Of a stretch of 64,000 nt of DNA, positions 10,101-20,217 are shown piece by piece. Each line of letters opens with the position of its first letter. The stretch's first letter is position 1. The stretch lies in assembly GCA_964017065.1 (NCBI GenBank), contig OZ024787.1:3872503-3936502 (forward strand). Reading direction: 5' to 3'. Source of the stretch: Haliclona indistincta. Its lineage: Eukaryota > Porifera > Demospongiae > Haplosclerida > Chalinidae. Below the pieces are notes generated by a model. The model saw only the letters and a program-made list of their open reading frames with translations. It was not told the DNA's origin and ran no database searches. A program made the translations under genes and the position numbers.

Positions 10101-10981
10101 ATATTCCCTTTGATGCTATGTTTTGGAAAATGGGAATGGAAAGTTTTGCATTGTTCTTCGAGGGTCTTTCTAAAGCAGAACCCAGGAGTTTGACACTCAC
10201 AAGACAAGTTTTGGTGGAACGTGATCAATTAGAAAAAATTATCCAAAGTCTGCAACCCCGGATCCAAACATCATTGGCCAAAATAGATGAACTAAACCAA
10301 GAAGAGGCCATTTTGCAGAAACAGAAAGAAACCATTGATTCCACAAAAGATTTTAAATACACAGTCAGAAGAACTGAAAAGAGGAAAATTACATTACCTG
10401 ACAAAAAGTACACTACCACATGTCTCACTTGTGATTATACTTGCCATGAGAAGTGCTCAAAATCTAATGACTCTAAAAAATATTATTGCAGTGTGATGAA
10501 AACAAAGTTTGGAACAAAGGATGCTTGTTGTGTGGTATGCCCTAAAGAATGCCGCTGGGATGAACATGTGAATACACCGTACAAGTGGGAACATTACCAA
10601 GTTGTGGAAGTAAGAACATATTATGACCTCAAAGCTCGATATGATACTGCTGTGTCTGGTAAAATGAAAAAGGAGGTCATAATCGAACGTCTGAGAGATG
10701 AAATAGAAAAATGTCAAAATGAAGCATTGTCCATTATTAAGGAAGTGAAAAGCTGCTTGGAGCGCCTGAATGAAATAGCATTGAGACCAAATGCAATAAT
10801 AACAGAGGTAGAATATATCAATATTTTAATAGAATCTAAGCAACAAGAACAAAAACTAGGCTGGCAGGAAGAGGTCAGAGCATTAGAGAAATTACGTGAA
10901 ACAGCTGAGCTTCAATATAACTTAATGTTCGATGATCCAGAGGCAGTGAAGCGAAAGATTGGAATTAAGGAAACGATATAG
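7103..10981 (+). CDS. SNTX-like / FN3 / P-loop GTPase multidomain protein
   Basis: One uninterrupted exon encodes 1,292 aa. The N-terminus (GRPLTLGMLYD near residue 15, then a Lys-Tyr-Leu segment near residue 95) is the hallmark of the stonustoxin/SNTX family, whose first domain has a MACPF/CDC-like fold. Residues about 490-530 resemble a truncated FN3 start (PGKPKA). Two FN3 domains follow at about 540-635 and 640-765. A P-loop GTPase follows with GATGAGKS near 821, DTPGFGDTSG near 883 and a G4-like TTFADG near 960, closest to AIG1/GIMAP- and septin-like GTPases. The C-terminus has coiled coils around a Cys/His-rich, probably zinc-binding stretch (about 1105-1160). There is no signal peptide after the first in-frame ATG at 7103, so a cytosolic protein is likely. 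Similar architectures are known in fish and invertebrates; a role in recognition or defence is inference. It should not be read as a venom toxin. Confidence 0.85.
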   Translation: MAELNNSKRLQKAGLGRPLTLGMLYDCRSDKCVSNLLFWKPELLAGATTRMSVTQKVSEIVEEFFAQKARCLEIDNELQLSILAGLVDVKGAAKYLTDYKSSMDQNRIGLLYKQTTKIERLSLDKLSDQFLDRIESATHVVTEVEYGATAVFVFDANSCKHDDLLAKVSVLKQHLLSSSDVVHLSDNFDVSCTLYADVPCPKVPTTLPEVSHACQSLQVYLAKEANCVPVRVWLCPISELNNKAHKLSLREVSPKLNSKIQAIFEPLHELEMRSRCISNSEVCEHIVGIKDDLRNMIEMLASYCLTVKSRLADLLPKVREGDADESCLLQVLEDNETSPFNHTVLRSWIEGKETEVAILGNYIKSLKQEKKVRFAFQPNEMAVLSNSIEIDTIVCFDFNIIGGKDPQLSKMRSHHLNEKKADPQYLEPWYCSASIKKEMKKQVRCFLQLVGSNAEQDDVVFAVTSGCSEVAKVSGKIPLMCRYTDGNPPVSFEPPSKPGKPKASMFGDSIDPSVSLSYSPAKTCFENYQESEGSDQIKTKNFSPPGKPYAGEVTHDSIQLKWNEPEDGAEVVKFYKINYRSTQDKPGQWSMLSTTSPLECFTITGLQQQSAYVFQVSAVFSESYCKDSQVSDEIQTKVFVSIPGKPIAIGTTCETIQLSWSKPTHGADLVSSYEIHVYKPRGEEQEDQEYQEDQEEVSSCPSARGDHLYINNKWSPLAEGLTEECFTASNLIPGTFYHFMVLANTPTGVQESETSDSIQTEPLPLSIRLRNCCPEIMTKGGNFSIHQLIGTTTMNKREIVMIDVGMNARKITFQHKVLMLVGATGAGKSALINGITNYITGVKWEDDFRFILIPEGSSQTTSQTRQITAYRFLDSILPYTLTVIDTPGFGDTSGIAKDKEIRQLIKEFFSSSCGEGIDQINAIGFVAQANLPRLTVSQKYIFENVLTLFGKDISSNVFLITTFADGHEPQVLGAVKEAIVPYESYFKFNNSAIFASNRGDIPFDAMFWKMGMESFALFFEGLSKAEPRSLTLTRQVLVERDQLEKIIQSLQPRIQTSLAKIDELNQEEAILQKQKETIDSTKDFKYTVRRTEKRKITLPDKKYTTTCLTCDYTCHEKCSKSNDSKKYYCSVMKTKFGTKDACCVVCPKECRWDEHVNTPYKWEHYQVVEVRTYYDLKARYDTAVSGKMKKEVIIERLRDEIEKCQNEALSIIKEVKSCLERLNEIALRPNAIITEVEYINILIESKQQEQKLGWQEEVRALEKLRETAELQYNLMFDDPEAVKRKIGIKETI
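9181..9262 (+). repeat. Inverted duplication inside the second FN3 domain
   Basis: GGTCTCCTCTTGC...TTCAG, AGCAAGAGGAGACCACTTGT, ACAAGTGGTCTCCTCTTGCT form nested inverted repeats within the exon. The reading frame stays open on both strands, and both strands read Lys-Trp-Ser-Pro-Leu-Ala-Glu-Gly. Relative to the first FN3 domain this adds about 30 residues (an acidic Glu/Gln-rich run plus the inverted copy) in a strand-connecting loop. Confidence 0.75.
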
Positions 10982-11306
10982 TACATGTATAACTTATAGG
11001 CTGTAGCTAGTATAGCAAATAGTTTTATATCCAAGCATTATAGCACCTACATTGTATACTGTTTTATTTTTATAGTGTGGTTAAAATTCAGTGAATTGTA
11101 GTTGTTTATGCTTTATGTATATTATTCTCAAACATCTCGTAATTTTTACCTCCTTACCAGACCTGCTTTTGCTTATATTGTTTGTTTATGTGTGCTTTAG
11201 TTAGTTCTTTTTGTATAGCTTAGTTGTTTTGTTTTTTCTCCTTCCTTTACATCTAAGTGAAATAGTGCCTTATTATTATTATTATTATTAACAATGTTTA
11301 CATCAT

Positions 11307-11312
11307 AATAAA
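11307..11312 (+). terminator. Polyadenylation signal AATAAA of the SNTX-GTPase gene
   Basis: AATAAA lies 326 bp after the stop codon, following an AT-rich 3' UTR containing an (ATT)n run. It is the first canonical signal downstream. Nothing else is seen between here and 11610. Confidence 0.55.
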
Positions 11313-11610
11313 GTTTCTTAGACATTGTACGTGTAACACAATTTATTGTCCCACTTTATCATTGTACAAGTTATAAGTACATGCTTCTGGCTAGGGCCAT
11401 GGATATTTTGAGTGTCTATGAGTGATGTATTAAAAACATGATTCAATAGCAATGAAGCATAAGTGACATGCCTTGTGTATAAGGATAAAAATATCAATAG
11501 ATGCTCATGGCAGCAGATACACAGCTGTATAGCAGCTATGTGACTGCATGCATGCAAGCAGGCAGCAGCAGAAGATGTATGAAGGCAACTAGATAACAGC
11601 ATGTATATGT

Positions 11611-11718
11611 TCCGCGCTTTTTAGGAATTTGCGCTTTCTCGAGAAAGCCCGCGCTTTCTAAGGATTCCTAAAAAGCGCTGCGCTTTCTCGAGAAAGCGCA
11701 AATTCCTAAAAAGCGCGG
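11611..11718. repeat. 108-bp perfect-ended hairpin
   Basis: CCGCGCTTTTTAGGAATTTG with CGCTTTCTCGAGAAAGC is repeated as its reverse complement at the right end. The outer arms are about 38 bp with a short, partly self-complementary middle. It abuts the next element, with only AACATATATAT between them. It may be a small MITE or the end of the adjacent element. Confidence 0.75.
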
Positions 11719-12283
11719 AACATATATATGTTACGGACCGATTTACAACCACAACCATTGGCCCGTTTTAAGGATGCACGCAACTAATTAGTATTCACGG
11801 CGCTGCGCGTTGCTATGGTCAGTGTTTCTGGAAAACTAAAGCAGCAGACAGAGCGATATTAGCAGTATAGCTAGTGCGTCTGGATAGCTAGTCGTATCAT
11901 GAAATTTAACGGGCTAGCTTGTTCGCAAGAAAACGGTGAGACGCGGTCCATGATCGACGTGTTTATGCATAAAACTCGGCGACAAAGACTTCTGTGAGCT
12001 CAAGATTCCAAAAATGCAAGTTTCAGCAAAGCTACGATCTAGTAACAGAACGATTTTTGTAAATAAACGCCACACTGCTGAGAAAAAAGGGAAAATCCAT
12101 GCTGCTCGACCGGCAACGGCACGGTGCTTTATAGGGGATTCACTCTGTTCACCCCGTTTCGATCTGACCACACCTACTTACGTCACGTGCGCGAGCCGCC
12201 TTTGGCGGCTTATATATACTCTATGTACGTGCGCGCGTACATAATCACTATAAAGGCTTGTTTGTAGCAACGACCGGACTGCA

Positions 12284-12358
12284 GGTTCCGGTGGCTTAGA
12301 GGTTTAGAGCTGTGGTTTGTAATGCAGATGTCCAAGGTTCGATTCCCGAAGTATGCAT
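12284..12358 (+). other. tRNA-like pol III box A/B module, copy 1
   Basis: TGGCTTAGAGG (box A-like) at 12292 and GGTTCGATTCC (box B) at 12336 have spacing typical of a tRNA-derived promoter. The acceptor and T stems do not pair well, so this is a tRNA relic or SINE head, not a functional tRNA gene. It lies inside the composite transposon. Confidence 0.5.
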
Positions 12359-12416
12359 TTATTTTGTGTTTTTTTTCCTAAAAAACTTCCAAGTTTTTTA
12401 GCTACTAGTAATACTC

Positions 12417-12622
12417 TCGACGATCCTTAGTGAGGGCCAGAGGCCCTGATTAGAACGACCCTCCTGACGATCCTTAGGCTTTCCAAGGGCCGAAGGCCCG
12501 GTTTAGGACGACCCTCCCGACGATCCTTAGGCTTACCAAGGGCCGAAGGCCCGGGTTAGGACACCCTTCCGACTTTGCACAGTTAGGAAAAGGTTTTTTA
12601 GGGTTCAGGGTTTAGGGTTTAG
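12417..12622 (+). repeat. 60-bp tandem repeat followed by telomere-like TTTAGGG
   Basis: The unit CGACGATCCTTAGGCTTACC AAGGGCCGAAGGCCCG occurs about three times and contains the palindrome GGGCCGAAGGCCC. It ends in (TTTAGGG)-like repeats at about 12597-12622. The same arrangement recurs at 13956-14158. Confidence 0.7.
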
Positions 12623-13822
12623 TAAGTTGTCGTCCATGGACTAGTTATCACGTGATTGCTATGGCAACGGATCGAAACGGGGTGAACAGAGTGCTTCCCT
12701 GCTTTATAGGCGCGCTAGCGAAAAAAATCGTTCTGTTACTTGATTGTAGCTTTGCTGAAACTTGCATTTCTGGAATCTTGAGCTCACAGAAGTCTTCGCC
12801 GCCAAGATTTATGCATAAACACGTCGATCATGGACCCACGTTCCTCCGTTTTCTTGCGAGCTAGCAAGCTACATGTAGTTGAATTTCACGATACGAGTAG
12901 CTATCAAGACGCACTTGCTATACTGCTAATATCGCTCTGTCTGCTGCTTTAGTCTTCCAGAAACACTGACCATAACAACGCGCAGCGCCGTGAATATTAA
13001 TTAGTTGCGTGCATTCTTAAAGCCGGCCGGCCTGTTTCAAAGCCGGCTAGCCCGTTTTAAAGCCGGCCAGCAATTTAGCTGCGCGATATACGTAGTAGTG
13101 TATCTGCGCGATATGGACGATCAAGCGTATGGAAATGCCCTGTCACATGTTGTCGATGCAGCTGAGTGAGTACTGTTAGATCGTTACACGCAGCTTAGAC
13201 TAGAGTTCTCACTGCTAGCGACGATCCGTGATGGAAGATTGGCGTTCAACTCGTTCTTGACCGAACGCTTCAAGTTCTTCCTGACGCCAAACTGAGGAGT
13301 CATTCGTGCTGGAAAGAAGTATTTGTGTACTAATCTTTGTGCATGTACCGAACATTTTCTTGCGGCATTGCAGGTGATGACTCTTGCACCAATGAGGAAG
13401 AATCCCAACACAAATTCACAAGCACTGTAGTCTTTAAACTCACTGTACTTAGCAGTGCATCATACGTTAAAAATTAACATGAAGTTGACAAAGAAAGCAC
13501 GGTGGTGCACCATGGCTGTGCAAAGATGTACACGTAGAGTAAGTATGATGTGCCAGAGAGCCTATGGAACTAGCTAGAACGCCACTTCTATAAAAATAAG
13601 GACATCTAATAATGCTAATGTATCATGCCGCGGTTTTAAAACGGGTTGACGCGCTAACGTCGTTTTAAATCGGGCCAGCCCATTCTTATGAATCGCATTA
13701 TGTACCGAGAAGCCCCGACCGGAAGTCACGTGCGCGAGCCGCCTTCGGCGGCTTATATTATCTACGCGCGCGCACGTATAGAAGCACTATAAAGCCTTGT
13801 TTGGTGGATTGAACAGGCAACA

Positions 13823-13892
13823 GGTTTCGGTGGCTCAGCGGTTTAGTGCGTGGTTTGTAGTGCATACGCTCCGGGTTCGATTACCAATCATG
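13823..13892 (+). other. tRNA-like pol III box A/B module, copy 2
   Basis: TGGCTCAGCGG at 13831 and GGGTTCGATTACC at 13873 repeat the arrangement of copy 1. Stem pairing is again poor. Upstream, both copies share CACGTGCGCGAGCCGCCTT, GGCGGCTTATAT and ACTATAAAG.CTTGTTTG. Confidence 0.5.
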
Positions 13893-13955
13893 GTGTATTT
13901 TTTATTATTTTTTTCTCTACAAAAACTTAAGTTTTTTGTCCATTTACAACGCTCT

Positions 13956-14158
13956 AGACGATCTTTAGCAAGGGCAAAAGGCCCGCTTTAGGACGACCTT
14001 CTCGACAATCCTTAGGCTTACCAAGGGCCGAAGGCCCGGGTTAGGACACCCTCCAGACGATCCTTAGGCTTACCAAGGGCCGAAGGCCCGGGTTAGGACA
14101 CCCTCCCGACTTTGCACAGTTAGGAGAAGGTTTTTAGGGTTTAGGGTTTAGGATTTAG
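13956..14158 (+). repeat. Second 60-bp tandem array with telomere-like tail
   Basis: About three units of CGATCCTTAGGCTTACCAAG GGCCGAAGGCCCGG are followed by TTAGGGTTTAGGGTTTAGGA. The order is the same as in 12417-12622, showing that the two sub-elements are copies of one another. Confidence 0.7.
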
Positions 14159-14321
14159 TTGTTAGGCTAGTGTGTGCTCAGACTAGAGTCCATAATTATT
14201 TATCACGTGATTGCCATGGCAACCAATCGGGGCTTCTCGGTACATAATGCCGTTCCCATTTTAAAGCCGGCGGCCCGTTTTCAAATGGTCCGGGTTGCAA
14301 AATGGTCCGTAACATATATAT

Positions 14322-14533
14322 TCAGTAAAATACCACTACATACCACTGATCTATCACATCACTCTGGAGTATTTGTACTAGTGACAACTTAAAAGACAGG
14401 TGCATGGGTGGAATCAGATCACACTTAATATTAGACATACCAACATAATAGCCAGCTGATCACCTGCTGTGCCTCTAAATAGACTAGTGAGTATGAACAC
14501 AGGAGATACCATATAAATAAGAGGAATTACTAC

Positions 14534-14591
<58 letters not shown>

Positions 14592-16400
14592 TCACATCCT
14601 CTACTCCCAGTATCACGCAGTGCTTGCAGTTGGACATACGCAGTTGCTGCTTGAGATTCTTGAGAGCCTCACTGTTTGTCTGTCTGTTCTTACGATATTA
14701 AGCCGAGTTAGTACGACTGATGTTTACCCGCCTCTCAACATAAGAGAATTTAAGCATACCAGCTTGATATGTGTTTGCATGTCTATTGAAACTAAAGTGA
14801 TTACACATTCTCTCAGTATACACTAATCTGATGTTTATGCTGCTTGGCTGCTCAATTGATCTCCAAACTGTTCTGATTAATGCCTCTGGATTGTACACAC
14901 ACAGTTAGTCTTTGCCTGTTCCATTCAAGGACAACTGCATGGACTTCAGAAGAGTTGACACAAGCGACTAGAGTTTACAATAAAATGGTAGCTTGGTTGC
15001 ACAAATCATGCTTGAGTATACATGCAGGCACTGTAACAATCGTACTATTGTGCACAACACAGTATGCATTGACTTGTATTGAAGTAAACTAAATACATAA
15101 TTATGCAGTGCATACGTATAAATTATATTATATCACGGCACGAATAGCATAGCTCAAGGGTGAGGTCCAGGTCATATAAATCAATATTCACTGAGTGTGC
15201 TATATCACATTTTATATCCTTTGAAGTATGGCTTCACTGGGTCATGGGATATAAATGCAAGTATAGTCATGAGATACTCTCTCCCCGCACATCAATAGAG
15301 GGTCAGCAGCTAGACTACAGCTTACTGTGTACATGTCAAGCGTATAGGCTAGATCAGGGGGCTAGATAGCACAATGCATGGAGTTCGATTCTTGGTTGAA
15401 ACATGTATGATGTATGGGATTTGCAACATGCAATGTTTCAATGGAAGGGATATCTGCTGTTGATTGTTCTCTGATGTGAGGCTACTGAGACAACTGTCTA
15501 TTGTCACTTTGGAATGTATTATGAATTGTACTATGCATGTTTGTAGAGTAGTGTTATTGTAAGGTTGGAGCCTGGCTGTCCAGTGGATATCCAGTTACAA
15601 CTGTTTACACTTACCCTCCCTAACTGCAACTCACTGTCAGTTGAAAGCAAACCGATAGATTACCCTGGGTACTCCGCATCCAACTTGTTGACTGTGTCAA
15701 CAGTCATGTTACTATTACTATCTGCTATTGCATCAATGATTACATTTAACATTGATGCAACAGTGGAATCTCAGTAATGTATTGTGTATTATTCCCGTTG
15801 CTGAAAGCAATGGATATTTCCAGACCAACCACTTTCATCCGATCACTCGTGTCGCAAGTAAGTTAGATCAAAAAAATTCAAAATTATTATCACTTTATCT
15901 AGCGCTACCAACCTTTGCTTGTCAGTGGCAATGTGACGGTTGATAACAAGGAAGTGAGGGACGTCTTTATGACAACCAACTGGCTGGACAAGGTATTGCC
16001 GGATTAAAAGAAACACTAAACAGTTTTTATGACACGTAACGACAACTTTGCTGCACCCTCCATTCAAAATTCAAATGTCTGTAATTTCACCTGGACACTC
16101 ACATGACAGCCGTCAGAACGCGAGTTTTAATTTTTACCTAGCTATAAGTGACCTCACTCAGTGAATTTGCTGAGCTGTAAACTATTTTCAGGAACTCCAG
16201 TGAACTGTTCATTGGAATTTGTGTATCAAAGTCAACATTACAATACCAGCTGTTGGTGGAGTAATATTATTACACTGGCATTTTTGTGAGGGAGAGACGT
16301 GTCTTTTTAACATTAACACAGAGGCTTGAATACCAGTCTGCGCTGAGGTGTGGATTAGAGAGGTTGGTCACCAAGTTTAAGCCACTGCCAACCAGGTTAG
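14322..16400. other. No gene recognised; (GT)n at 14534-14590
   Basis: The stretch has a 57-bp (GT)n microsatellite and otherwise only short ORFs without recognisable motifs. One at 15565-15777 is open for 70 codons with a hydrophobic run, but it has no ATG start and no paralogue here. A box-B-like AGTTCGATTCTTGG lies near 15384 without a convincing tRNA. Confidence 0.5.
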
Positions 16401-16401
16401 C

Positions 16402-17346
<945 letters not shown>

Positions 17347-17632
17347 AAGTAATAAAAACATTTTAACCAAAATGCAAGAGATTTAGGGTTGGTACATTTA
17401 TCGAAAAAGTATGGAAACAAGACTTTGAAATGAAAAGGATTGTAACAATAGCAGTGTAATGCTACTTCCCTATTAAATTAACAACAACTATCGAAAGCAG
17501 TTAATTTAGGGCGGTAGCATTACACTGCTATTGTTACAATCCTTTTCATTTCAAAATCTTGTTTCCATACTTTTTCGATAAATGTACCAACCCTAAATCT
17601 CTTGCATTTTGGTTAAAATGTTTTTATTACTT
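17347..17632. mobile_element. 286-bp foldback hairpin
   Basis: The outer ends AAGTAATAAAAACATTTTAA and its complement enclose arms of about 125 bp that are almost perfectly complementary. Landmarks are GGTTGGTACATTTATCGAAA and GATTGTAACAATAGCAGTGT. The loop is about 40 bp. It has no coding capacity and is MITE-like. Confidence 0.85.
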
Positions 17633-19198
17633 GTTTCTTTTCTTTTTTTATTAATGACTTAGTTGGCACTTATGCTAATACAGTGTAAAGAGCCTCTTGA
17701 ACTATTTCAGCTGACTGCATGCCGCTCATGGCGATCGGACTCTGCACTGCATGCATTCAACACGTACCATGCAACATTAGCTAAGCTTAAGCTAGCATTC
17801 TTACAAGCCTGAACAGACAAATCCAGTGTAACAGTGAAGATTTGCACGTTGTCTGCTGTGAACACTGCTAGTGGCAGCACGGCACTCGGTTACAAGCTAA
17901 GGTGCGCTTGTACTAAGGTGCGCTTGTATTAGAATAATTATTTACATACACGGGCGTGCGCGAGTAGGCGTAACCTAGTAACGGAGTTCAAACAGAATGA
18001 TGGAATGGTGTCTGTTATGGACCAAAAATCGCTGTTTTCCTGGAAATACTCGCTTCTGCTAGTGTTTTAGGCTTAAATAGATATCAGGTGCACTGCTCAC
18101 AACGACTAGTGTAGTTTCTGTGTAGGTATTGTCTTGAATAGGTCACTCACCACGGCCCTAGGCTGGCTGGAGAAGAAGAAGAAGAAGAAAGAAGATGAAC
18201 AAACGGGTGACCACGTGAACTCTGGTTTACCACCTTAGACCTGGTTTCTTTTGCTTTTGAAGGTCTCTTTATAATCGCACAAATCGTGCAAAGAGCTTCA
18301 GAACGTTCGATTAGCTTGAAAAGCCCGTACGGCGAAGATATGGCAGTGCCGTACTTAGTGCCTCCAGGCGAGACGCCATCTTTTCATGCCCGTAGCAACT
18401 GGCCTTATAGTCTTTATTAGTAGACTCATTGTAAGCGCTTACCTCTTAGGATAGCTCCTAGGTAGTTAAAATACCCCTGATGTTGTCAACAGCCAAGATA
18501 TACGTGAATTATTGCGTTTAGCCTAAGTGTAGCCGCCATCTTGTTTTCCGCCCAACCCTAAATATGCCACGTCTACCGCGTGGCATAATACTATTAACAT
18601 TACTGAGAAACGCACGACGTTCCATTCCCCCGCACACCGTCGCGATGGCCTTGCTCATGGCGCTCGGCAATAAGGCGCTCAGCTATAATAATAATTATTG
18701 TGTATCATGTGCCTATGTAAACTAGACACTGTCTTCTGGCATTTTTACCACATTTTAGTTGATACGTGTACATGTACCATACAAATGTTTGCCATATCAC
18801 ACTGTGTAGAAGTCACATGCCTGACATGTCTTCATACATGTAATCCAGATGGCATTAATAATTTTTTTGTGCACACTAAGCTGATTATGGACTGGTATCG
18901 ATTAATGATAATCATAACATGCTAACTATACAGCTTGCATGCAATAAATTGATATCAGATAATAATAATTATGCAGTTGTGTACTATGTATCTCAGTGAT
19001 ACATGTCTTATGCAATCATATTATAATGCCAATCTGTCTAAGCACATAATATTTTTTTTGTGGCCCGTGACCCTTTGTGCAAACGGTTTGCAATAGGCCA
19101 TTCCAATTATAGGCTAGGGGCAAAGTATGCATGGAATAGGGAGACTGTAAAACGCGGAACGCGGAATACGGAATAACGGAATAACGGAATACGGAATA
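17633..19198. other. No gene recognised; one DB/YY1-like terminus
   Basis: At 18529-18600, GTAGCCGCCATCTTGTTTTC is followed by a palindrome built on ATGCCACG...CGTGGCAT. This recalls the DB element terminus, with a different terminal palindrome. A (GAA)n run lies at 18173-18195 and CGGAATA.CGGAATA repeats at 19155-19200. No coding sequence is supported. Confidence 0.45.
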
Positions 19199-20004
19199 AG
19201 TTTACGGAATACTAAAAAGTTCAACGGCGCAGTTGAGATTAAAGGAAACCACACCCACTTACAAGCAAGCAGAAATGGTTGCTTGAAAGAAACACTACGT
19301 TAGCACCGCGCATGTTGGTTTTTGCTGAACAAAGCATTGCATATCAAGTCGGAGTAAAGACTGCACTTTGTCTTTAGCAAAGAGGGTGACTAGTCGCGCT
19401 ACCATACTATAGTGCGTTACGAAGTGCACTAAGTACCGAGCAGCTTCGTCGACTGAGAAATCGGCAATCTCGTTGTGGGCACTCTGTAGCACGACTAGAC
19501 TTGGCATGCAGCTAGACAGCTTAGTTATCTGGAAACAGACGAATCCAATTTTTCATTGTCAGCTCTAGTTGCCGAGTTACATTCATGCATGCACTCGAGT
19601 CGAAAAGCTCGTCAAAGCATGAATGTAACTCGGCAACTAGAGCTCATAATTGAAAAAGAATCCGTCTGTCCCTAGATAACTAAGTTGTCTAGCTGTATGC
19701 CAAGTCTAGTCGTGCTACAGAGTGCCCACAACGAGATTGCCGATTTCTCAGTCGACGAAGCTGCTCTTTACTTCGTAACGCACTATGGTAGTGCGTCTAG
19801 TCACCGTCTTTACTAAAGACAAAGTGCAGTCTTTGCTCCGACTTGATATGCAATGCTTTGAATTCAGCAAAACCAACATGTGCGGTGTTACCGTAGTGTT
19901 TCTTTCAAGGAACGATTTCTACACATGTACTTGCTTGTAAGTGGGTGTGGTATCCTGAAATCTTAACCGCGCCTTTGAACTTTTTATTCCGTAATAATTT
20001 AGCG
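19199..20004. mobile_element. 0.8 kb foldback element H
   Basis: The arms 19199-19585 and 19615-20004 are inverted copies with small indels. Landmarks are CTAGTTGCCGAGTTACATTC and its complement at the centre, and GTTCAA.GGCGC near the outer ends. Flanking TTACGGAATA/TATTCCGTAA extends the inversion. The 70-codon minus-strand ORF (19295-19507) is only one arm read through. No transposase is present. Confidence 0.8.
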
Positions 20005-20217
20005 CTTACGTAATCACCTTGTACTCCAATCTAGCCCGGAAGCCAATTCACAAGCCATTAATGCTCTTTAGGTTCTTGTGGGAATGGCCCACCTCCATTA
20101 GAAGGTACTACAGACACCAGACTGTGTCTGGTGCACTTTCTCTGACAGCCTCTTTTTCTTGGTGCCTAGCTAGCTCATTCATTCTTGGTTCTACCTGGTG
20201 TAGTTCAATGAAGATTA
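20005..20217. other. No feature recognised
   Basis: This is a short unique stretch between foldback element H and the DB element. A small palindrome, CACCAGACTGTGTCTGGTG, occurs near 20114. Confidence 0.4.

Larger units (their letters stand above)
11730..14313. mobile_element. Composite DNA transposon, 2.58 kb, internal inverted arms
   Basis: The termini GTTACGGACC.ATTT.CAACC are inverted at 11730 and 14313. Both are flanked by ATATATAT, a possible 8-bp TSD that is weak because of low complexity. Inside, 11755-12080 and 12720-13025 are inverted copies (for example GCAGACAGAGCGATATTAGC against its complement near 12930). Two homologous sub-elements, 12157-12680 and 13713-14243, each have their own short terminal inverted repeats and lie in direct orientation. 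No transposase is visible. The left neighbour is a 108-bp hairpin. Assignment to a superfamily is not possible from sequence reading. Confidence 0.65.

Noticed and set aside
12284..12358. A functional tRNA gene
   Set aside because: Boxes A and B are present but acceptor and T-stem pairing fails and no sensible anticodon arm forms.
12597..12622. Interstitial telomere
   Set aside because: Only about three TTTAGGG-like units, present identically in the second sub-element, so they are part of the transposon.
13184..13411. 75-codon minus-strand ORF in the composite transposon
   Set aside because: Basic composition but no transposase motif; too short and unsupported by a second copy.
15565..15777. 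Possible membrane-protein exon
   Set aside because: No ATG, weak splice borders, no paralogue and no recognised motif.
19295..19507. 70-codon minus-strand ORF
   Set aside because: It lies wholly within one arm of a foldback element, and its reverse-arm counterpart is broken.
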